Source: Lachnoclostridium sp. UBA903
GTDB lineage: Bacteria; Bacillota; Clostridia; Lachnospirales; Lachnospiraceae
Reading direction: 5' to 3'
Length of the DNA stretch: 7,184 nt
Assembly: GCA_002294045.1 (NCBI GenBank)
Contig: DBEP01000040.1
Location: 87,061 to 94,244, forward strand
Below the pieces are notes generated by a model. It made no database searches and was not told the DNA's origin. It was given only the letters and a program-made list of their open reading frames with translations. Made by a program: the position numbers and the translations under genes. How positions within the stretch are numbered: position 1 is the stretch's first letter; each line of letters starts with the position of its first letter. Positions 6,401 to 7,184 of the stretch are shown in pieces.

Positions 6401-7184
6401 ACGACTATAATGGTAATGTGATAAAGACGCTGGACGCTTTAGGATACGAGCGGGGATGGGGAACAACCATAACGGAAAAAATCGATTCCGGTTACGGGAC
6501 GGTGTATACCTACAATGATGCAAACCTTTTAATTACTACTCTTTCTCCCGACTCATACGTAAAGGAACTGGAGTATGACATCCGATATGAATATGATGCG
6601 GCAGGCCAAAAGATATCCGAGATAAATGGGAAGGGTATAGCGACAAATTATAAAAATGATAATGCGGGCAGAATGATTAAAACCACCGTAAGAGATTCGG
6701 ACGACATGGTAATCCGGCAGGTATCCTATGACCGTATGGGGAATGTTTTAACCGAAACCGACGGCAACGGTAATACGACCTCCTATACCTATAACCGATT
6801 AGGTCTTGTAAAAAGAAGGACAACCCCGGTCGATGCTTCCGAACCTTCCAACACGACAGTCTATCAGTATGACGGGCTTGGCCGGCAGGTATATTGGAAG
6901 GACAGCATGGGCAAGGAGAACATAATTACTTATAACTTAAACGAACAGGTTGTTACCCATACTGAACGGAAGGAAGACGGTACTCAGAGCATTACTGTTT
7001 CCAATGACTATGATAGAAACGGCAACCTCCGGTTTGCAACAGATGCCAATGGTTTTACAACCGAATATGAATATGACGGGTTAAACAGACTGGTTCTGAC
7101 CAGGCAGATTGTAGCCGGCAGAGAAAATGTCACAACGAATACGTATGATAAGAATAGTAACCTTCTTACCGAAACCGACTGGCT
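1..7184 (+). CDS. Giant RHS/YD-repeat surface or secreted protein with FN3 and beta-helix domains (partial at both ends)
   Basis: Frame 1 is open from the first to the last base: 2394 complete codons plus two bases, no stop. This is far beyond chance, and the translation has coherent domains throughout. Order by residue: low-complexity tract 1-146; three FN3-like domains 147-402; three parallel beta-helix modules 411-1184; RHS N-terminal domain 1185-1367; YD repeats 1368-2394 and onward. Only eight cysteines are present and no transmembrane segment is visible, which fits an extracellular protein. The GTG at base 1 is only the window edge; no in-frame ATG near it has both a well-placed ribosome site and a signal peptide, so the start is upstream. 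By family (Bacillus WapA, enterobacterial Rhs, insecticidal Tc C-components) the YD part should form a hollow shell around a C-terminal polymorphic toxin. That role is inference, because the C-terminus is not in the window. A toxin-less adhesin or wall protein is the main alternative. Family assignment is very secure; function is not. Confidence 0.95.
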   Translation, partial: MLSTGDLPIAGTGQTEINTDMLTDTAGTFRTNNLSAPGNIPAAGKTADTENISDTGVMPGMENTADAGNTGEKGNMPAEGNKSDMSDSEAGPNGENAPGPDDAPYPGRPDTESIPGTGDTKIPESDSPVNPPDRAETPDASEDTEAPEVPGNVTAVVTGSAIFISWEASRDNVGVEGYRIYRDEEEIGTSEETNYTDTSCTEGNTYIYSVKAYDAAGNLSEAGIGMPVTMTALKQEQNINLIKPSGLTAEIRETVIVVRWGSVYDAGGYELSIDGVMIPIGYDTSYVQTQIIPNHTYEYKVRVVSRWGDVSEWSDPVYLTIGPDKVINLNAVRVNERRVELSWDPAEGADSYEIECNGNILDMAAGNSYTHNLAEPASGIFYRVRAVSGEIKGIWSDPVSLSTEIIIPGGTIDTDTVWDGTAGIYLVQGDITIAAGAALRLMPGTIIKFQPAVGMRVKGNLTAEGTGEQPVIITSEKDPRYGGSGISEYEDYFTGIYVEKTGEFTGDYVRISYGGGKYSTGYYSNSTLTVEGKLDWNHSELSDSYQHGILADSNYDVTVQNSVIENSGYYNIYIDRWYSSAGTVTIRNNIIQNGMDGGIYVDEDEESSLIIENNTIQGNTEYGICIKHGTWAFQVSGNNILNNTGFPLYIDLGWIKSSFELEDLHNNNLDGNNPADLITLTGYLHIDFTLDENYMFDSLVVNDEATLTLRPGTVLYAPPGRGSIGVAGKMNAKGTAEEPVLFTSVLDEEYGGSGITGTDDYWGEIQVYRRGEFTAENIKVKYAWGSGGALYIQGKLYLNHSEITGSQTDGITIDSSDEVTIQNSIIEASQSANIGIGDYEILPASFPVTDSEESRIKQEDPEEIQGTITIRNNILRNASYSGVFICKPRDSRVIIENNTIENNNDYPVRINLRGTWTSEAISNISGNLFKGNLAANRICLYNELYTDLTLPKNEYDYEIEGRITIPSERALTIQPGAVLLMNSQSNAGIEIEGKLITNGTETEKIVFTLPDDPEYGESRITGQEGTDSLKIDPRKGKNKAAAAGEGSKWEGIRVKSTGEFTGSNVIIRNGGHRKDGYDNGALYVEGKLNLYYSEVTGSYDYGIYFDTAAQPVLFYNSFADNSYAVYNANDGMVIPAAWNYWNSIYGPTVYRQAYDPVEDTWTPEWTGNGEKIYGKVDYSPYLGFDMTGSVHFGQSEGAYAPTGNYSKQFMDLSVDSPEGTLTFTRLYNSQNTDETGVFGKGWSLNYESAIRDSGVFDSVKTVALPDGSYDSFTQNADGSYTANSSRNTLVKQPDGTYILTTKEQIKYGFNADGILTWTESKEGNRLSIRLTPEGKPESITDCAGREYLFTYKDGLLAAIADPELRTANYYYENGRLAEFSDPIGVITYYGYDADGYLIEISDGNHDLTESVTYRITDGIAQVDQVTDVYGNVKTYTYDDVSGKTIITDSNGNTTAQWYDTTYNITYTTDAEGRTRTESYTTEDGVNKYGEIKSVTDRNGNTTACEWDDRGNITKVTNPDSSYRLYTYDGKNNITSEREEEGRYTYYIYDETQTYLLKTVRPLNGTDAYSETANQDAFAITSYTYYGEGEETHIRGFVKSVTDPEGNTSTYTYDAYGNLESETDGSGHTTSYSNSIIGFRTSALSPKGELTTYVYNNNGNPELIVTDGGETTWINYDELGRKVQEIAPNINQGAPGNDIGYRYTYYKSGMLRTVTDPEDYTTTYTYDLYGNLSTETKPNGCIYLYEYDALNRIMKEYVQDSEASEKVLLKSYTYDILPDRTTQIRETVYLDEAETADTIYVYDYADRPVEQVNPDGGVIYTEYTADGKVYFQTDAVGNATYYRYDGLNRLAEKWTPFENGRYTYQEYSYDKNGNTIAEKIGTEPVPLWDVSATLLTTAYTYDRNNRVASVTDPENGKTEYEYDANGNRSKETVYLDENKTKVTEYEYSHFGKPVKMVQHVEAGDIYGNTPGSTEDLPLVTTYTYDAVGNVIRVSMPDYNAIEYDYDRLNRPIAQIAVDTNDTIITEAVYDFSGNIVATTDGNGNVTQNIYNQRGMLEKTLDPMGGTTAYFYDRAGRLTAKVLPENYKEFHTPQFMASTLFFYDKMNRIILEQNIYHYTVNLSQISEIINTKANKYDYNGNVIKTLDALGYERGWGTTITEKIDSGYGTVYTYNDANLLITTLSPDSYVKELEYDIRYEYDAAGQKISEINGKGIATNYKNDNAGRMIKTTVRDSDDMVIRQVSYDRMGNVLTETDGNGNTTSYTYNRLGLVKRRTTPVDASEPSNTTVYQYDGLGRQVYWKDSMGKENIITYNLNEQVVTHTERKEDGTQSITVSNDYDRNGNLRFATDANGFTTEYEYDGLNRLVLTRQIVAGRENVTTNTYDKNSNLLTETDW
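439..696 (+). other. Fibronectin type III domain 1
   Basis: Residues 147-232 match the bacterial extracellular FN3 pattern. They open with P-x-V-P-G-N-V-T-A, then I-S-W-E-A-S-x-D-N-V-G-V-x-G-Y-R-I-Y-R-D, and end with Y-x-Y-S-V-K-A-Y-D-A-A-G-N-L-S. This is the D-N-V-G-V-x-G-Y subtype common in secreted carbohydrate-active and surface proteins of Firmicutes, where it is usually a spacer or binding domain. It differs clearly from the next two FN3 copies, which lack the D-N-V-G-V loop, so it probably has a separate origin. Confidence 0.9.
727..966 (+). other. Fibronectin type III-like domain 2
   Basis: Residues 243-322 begin K-P-S-G-L-T-A-E, have the B-strand tryptophan in V-V-R-W, a short G-G-Y-E-L-S-I-D-G turn, and the closing strands Y-E-Y-K-V-R-V-V-S followed by S-E-W-S-D-P-V-Y-L-T. 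This is an FN3 core of about 80 residues. It resembles the third domain, especially at the W-S-D-P-V end, so the two look like a tandem duplication. It probably spaces or positions the beta-helix; no ligand can be named from sequence. Confidence 0.82.
967..1206 (+). other. Fibronectin type III-like domain 3
   Basis: Residues 323-402 show the same layout as domain 2: N-L-N-A-V-R-V-N-E, the strand V-E-L-S-W-D-P-A-E-G-A-D-S-Y-E-I with the conserved tryptophan, then F-Y-R-V-R-A-V-S-G and the ending I-W-S-D-P-V-S-L-S-T. It is joined directly to the beta-helix by a short I-I-I-P-G-G-T-I-D stretch, so it probably packs against the helix's N-terminal cap. Confidence 0.84.
1231..2046 (+). repeat. Beta-helix module 1 of 3 (complete)
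   Basis: Residues 411-682 open with G-T-I-D-T-D-T-V-W and L-R-L-M-P-G-T-I-I-K-F, the usual entry of surface-protein parallel beta-helices. Then come the landmarks shared by all three modules: a G-x-L-x-A-x-G-T-x-E-x-P-V strand, (Y)-G-G-S-G-I at about 482, G-E-F-T-G at 502, V-E-G-K-L and N-H-S-E at 537-540. The second half is an asparagine-ladder helix with R-N-N-I-I-Q-N, E-N-N-T-I-Q-G-N and G-N-N-I-L-N-N, typical of PbH1 repeats. Such helices are rigid rods and often bind glycans. No polysaccharide-lyase catalytic set can be identified. The asparagine-ladder half is much richer in A+T than its surroundings. Confidence 0.85.
1681..2040 (+). other. AT-rich island within beta-helix module 1
   Basis: A hand count gives about 120 G+C in these 360 bases (33%), against roughly 48-55% in sampled lines before it (361-420, 1321-1380, 1501-1560). 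The frame stays open and the protein continues the asparagine-ladder helix, so the segment is coding. Asparagine and isoleucine codons (AAT, AAC, ATA, ATT) explain part of the shift. Different ancestry of this half-module is possible. Confidence 0.6.
2047..2838 (+). repeat. Beta-helix module 2 of 3 (complete, with acidic insertion)
   Basis: Residues 683-946 repeat the landmarks of module 1 in the same order: L-T-L-R-P-G-T at 707, Y-G-G-S-G-I-T, G-E-F-T-A at 771, Y-I-Q-G-K-L, N-H-S-E-I-T-G-S, V-T-I-Q-N-S-I-I-E, then the ladder R-N-N-I-L-R-N and E-N-N-T-I-E-N-N. The P-G-T landmark is 268 residues after that of module 1, and short exact DNA matches remain (AATCATTCGGAG at 1609 and 2395; GGAGAATTTACCG at 1504 and 2311), supporting duplication. 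An extra charged segment at about residues 840-866 has no counterpart in module 1 and is probably a loop extruded from the helix. Confidence 0.85.
2518..2598 (+). other. Acidic loop insertion in beta-helix module 2
   Basis: When modules 1 and 2 are laid side by side, the ladder strand T-(V/I)-T-I-R-N-N-I follows almost at once in module 1, but only after an added stretch in module 2 (residues 840-866). That stretch is rich in Glu, Asp, Ser, Pro and Lys and lacks beta-helix periodicity. It is probably a surface loop protruding from one turn of the helix. The boundaries are set by eye and may be off by several residues. Confidence 0.55.
2839..3552 (+). repeat. Beta-helix module 3 of 3 (shortened) with C-terminal cap
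   Basis: Residues 947-1184 carry the first-half landmarks again: L-T-I-Q-P-G-A at 971 (264 residues after module 2), E-Y-G-E-S-R-I-T-G, G-E-F-T-G at 1058, Y-V-E-G-K-L, S-E-V-T-G-S-Y-D-Y-G-I. The asparagine-ladder half of modules 1 and 2 is missing. It passes directly to W-N-Y-W-N-S-I-Y-G-P (1138-1147) and V-D-Y-S-P-Y-L (1176-1182). These match the N-Y-W-G-(x)-G-P ... V-D-(F/Y)-(T/S)-P-(W/Y)-L ending that closes many surface beta-helices, so this copy is probably the helix terminus. A lysine/alanine-rich insertion lies at residues 1022-1048. Confidence 0.85.
3064..3144 (+). other. Lys/Ala/Gly-rich loop insertion in beta-helix module 3
   Basis: In modules 1 and 2 the G-S-G-I element is followed within a few residues by the aromatic strand (Y-F-T-G-I or Y-W-G-E-I). 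In module 3 about 20 extra residues (within 1022-1048) intervene before W-E-G-I. They include K-I-D-P-R-K-G-K-N-K and a four-alanine run. This accounts for the larger 287-residue spacing of G-E-F-T-G here against 269 between modules 1 and 2. It is a likely exposed basic loop. Confidence 0.55.
3553..4101 (+). other. RHS N-terminal domain (DUF6531-type) leading into the YD repeats
   Basis: Residues 1185-1367 contain the hallmark block found just before RHS/YD repeats. It has a P-T-G-N-Y-S-K x F-M-D-L-S-V segment (the P-x-x-x-x-T-G-x-(F/Y) ... D-L-S-(I/V) signature), then L-T-F-T-R-L-Y-N-S-Q at 1221-1230 and V-F-G-K-G-W-S-L-N-Y-E at 1236-1246. After that come L-P-D-G-S-Y, Q-N-A-D-G-S-Y, Q-P-D-G-T-Y and the strand Y-G-F-N-A-D-G. 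In known RHS structures this region starts the shell and helps close its N-terminal end. Its direct junction with the beta-helix cap leaves no long linker between rod and shell. Confidence 0.88.
4102..7184 (+). repeat. YD-repeat (RHS) shell, at least 38 repeats, running off the window
   Basis: From residue 1368 to the window end the protein is an array of aromatic/acidic repeats on the pattern Y-x-Y-D-x-x-G-x-(L/V) followed by T-D-P-x-G or T-D-x-N-G-N. By eye about 38 units can be counted, averaging about 27 residues. Clear examples are Y-T-Y-D-A-Y-G-N-L (1610-1618), Y-T-Y-D-L-Y-G-N-L (1723-1731), Y-E-Y-D-A-N-G-N-R (from 1919) and Y-E-Y-D-G-L-N-R-L (2356-2364). Some units are degenerate, with W-Y-D, F-Y-D or Y-K-N-D. 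In solved family members these repeats spiral into a hollow cocoon holding a folded or unfolded toxin. The conserved end of the core, usually D-P-x-x-G-R-(F/Y)-x-(S/T)-x-D-P, is not reached, so more shell and any C-terminal domain lie downstream. Confidence 0.93.
6241..6420 (+). other. AT-rich island within the YD-repeat tract
   Basis: By hand count only 50 of these 180 bases are G or C (28%), while the flanking 60-base lines are 52% (6181-6240) and 48% (6421-6480). The encoded segment (residues 2081-2140) keeps the YD theme, with F-Y-D-K-M-N-R-I and Y-D-Y-N-G-N-V. Between these lies an atypical stretch rich in Ile, Asn, Gln, Thr and Ser using the codons TTA, TCA, ATT and AAT that are scarce nearby. 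The reading frame is intact across it. Confidence 0.65.

Noticed and set aside
4102..7184. Repetitive DNA as a CRISPR array or satellite
   Set aside because: The recurrences are degenerate, in phase with codons and encode YD motifs; there are no constant-length direct repeats with unique spacers.

Overview
The window holds a single protein-coding gene on the + strand, cut at both ends. Reading frame 1 stays open for all 2394 complete codons with no stop. The true start codon and any signal peptide lie upstream of base 1, and the C-terminus lies beyond base 7184. No other gene, RNA gene, promoter, terminator, insertion sequence or CRISPR array can be supported. The shorter open frames on either strand are shadows of this coding sequence. 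Residue numbers below count from base 1, so they are not true protein coordinates.

The product is a very large, modular, almost certainly secreted or surface protein of the RHS/YD-repeat superfamily. In order it carries: (1) a disordered Gly/Pro/Asp/Glu/Thr-rich tract (bases 1-438); (2) three fibronectin type III-like domains (439-1206); (3) a right-handed parallel beta-helix built from three homologous modules of about 265 residues, the last shortened and closed by a W-N-Y-W...GP / DYSPYL capping motif (1231-3552); (4) an RHS N-terminal domain of DUF6531 type (3553-4101); (5) at least 38 YD-type repeats that run off the end (4102-7184). In characterised RHS proteins the YD repeats wind into a hollow beta-cocoon that encloses a C-terminal toxin. 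Here the shell is visible but its end and any cargo are not. The helix and FN3 part would plausibly form the stalk or binding section outside the shell.

The organism is most likely a Gram-positive Firmicute, perhaps of the Clostridia (Lachnospiraceae-like) or Paenibacillus type. This rests on the protein style (FN3 plus beta-helix plus YD repeats, only 8 cysteines in 2394 residues), moderate GC and frequent AGA/AGG/ATA/GGA codons. It is a weak inference.

The main points of interest are the unusual domain order, the triplicated beta-helix module with charged insertions at different places, two sharply AT-rich islands inside the otherwise balanced gene, and the likelihood that a variable toxin tip and an immunity gene lie just downstream of the window.
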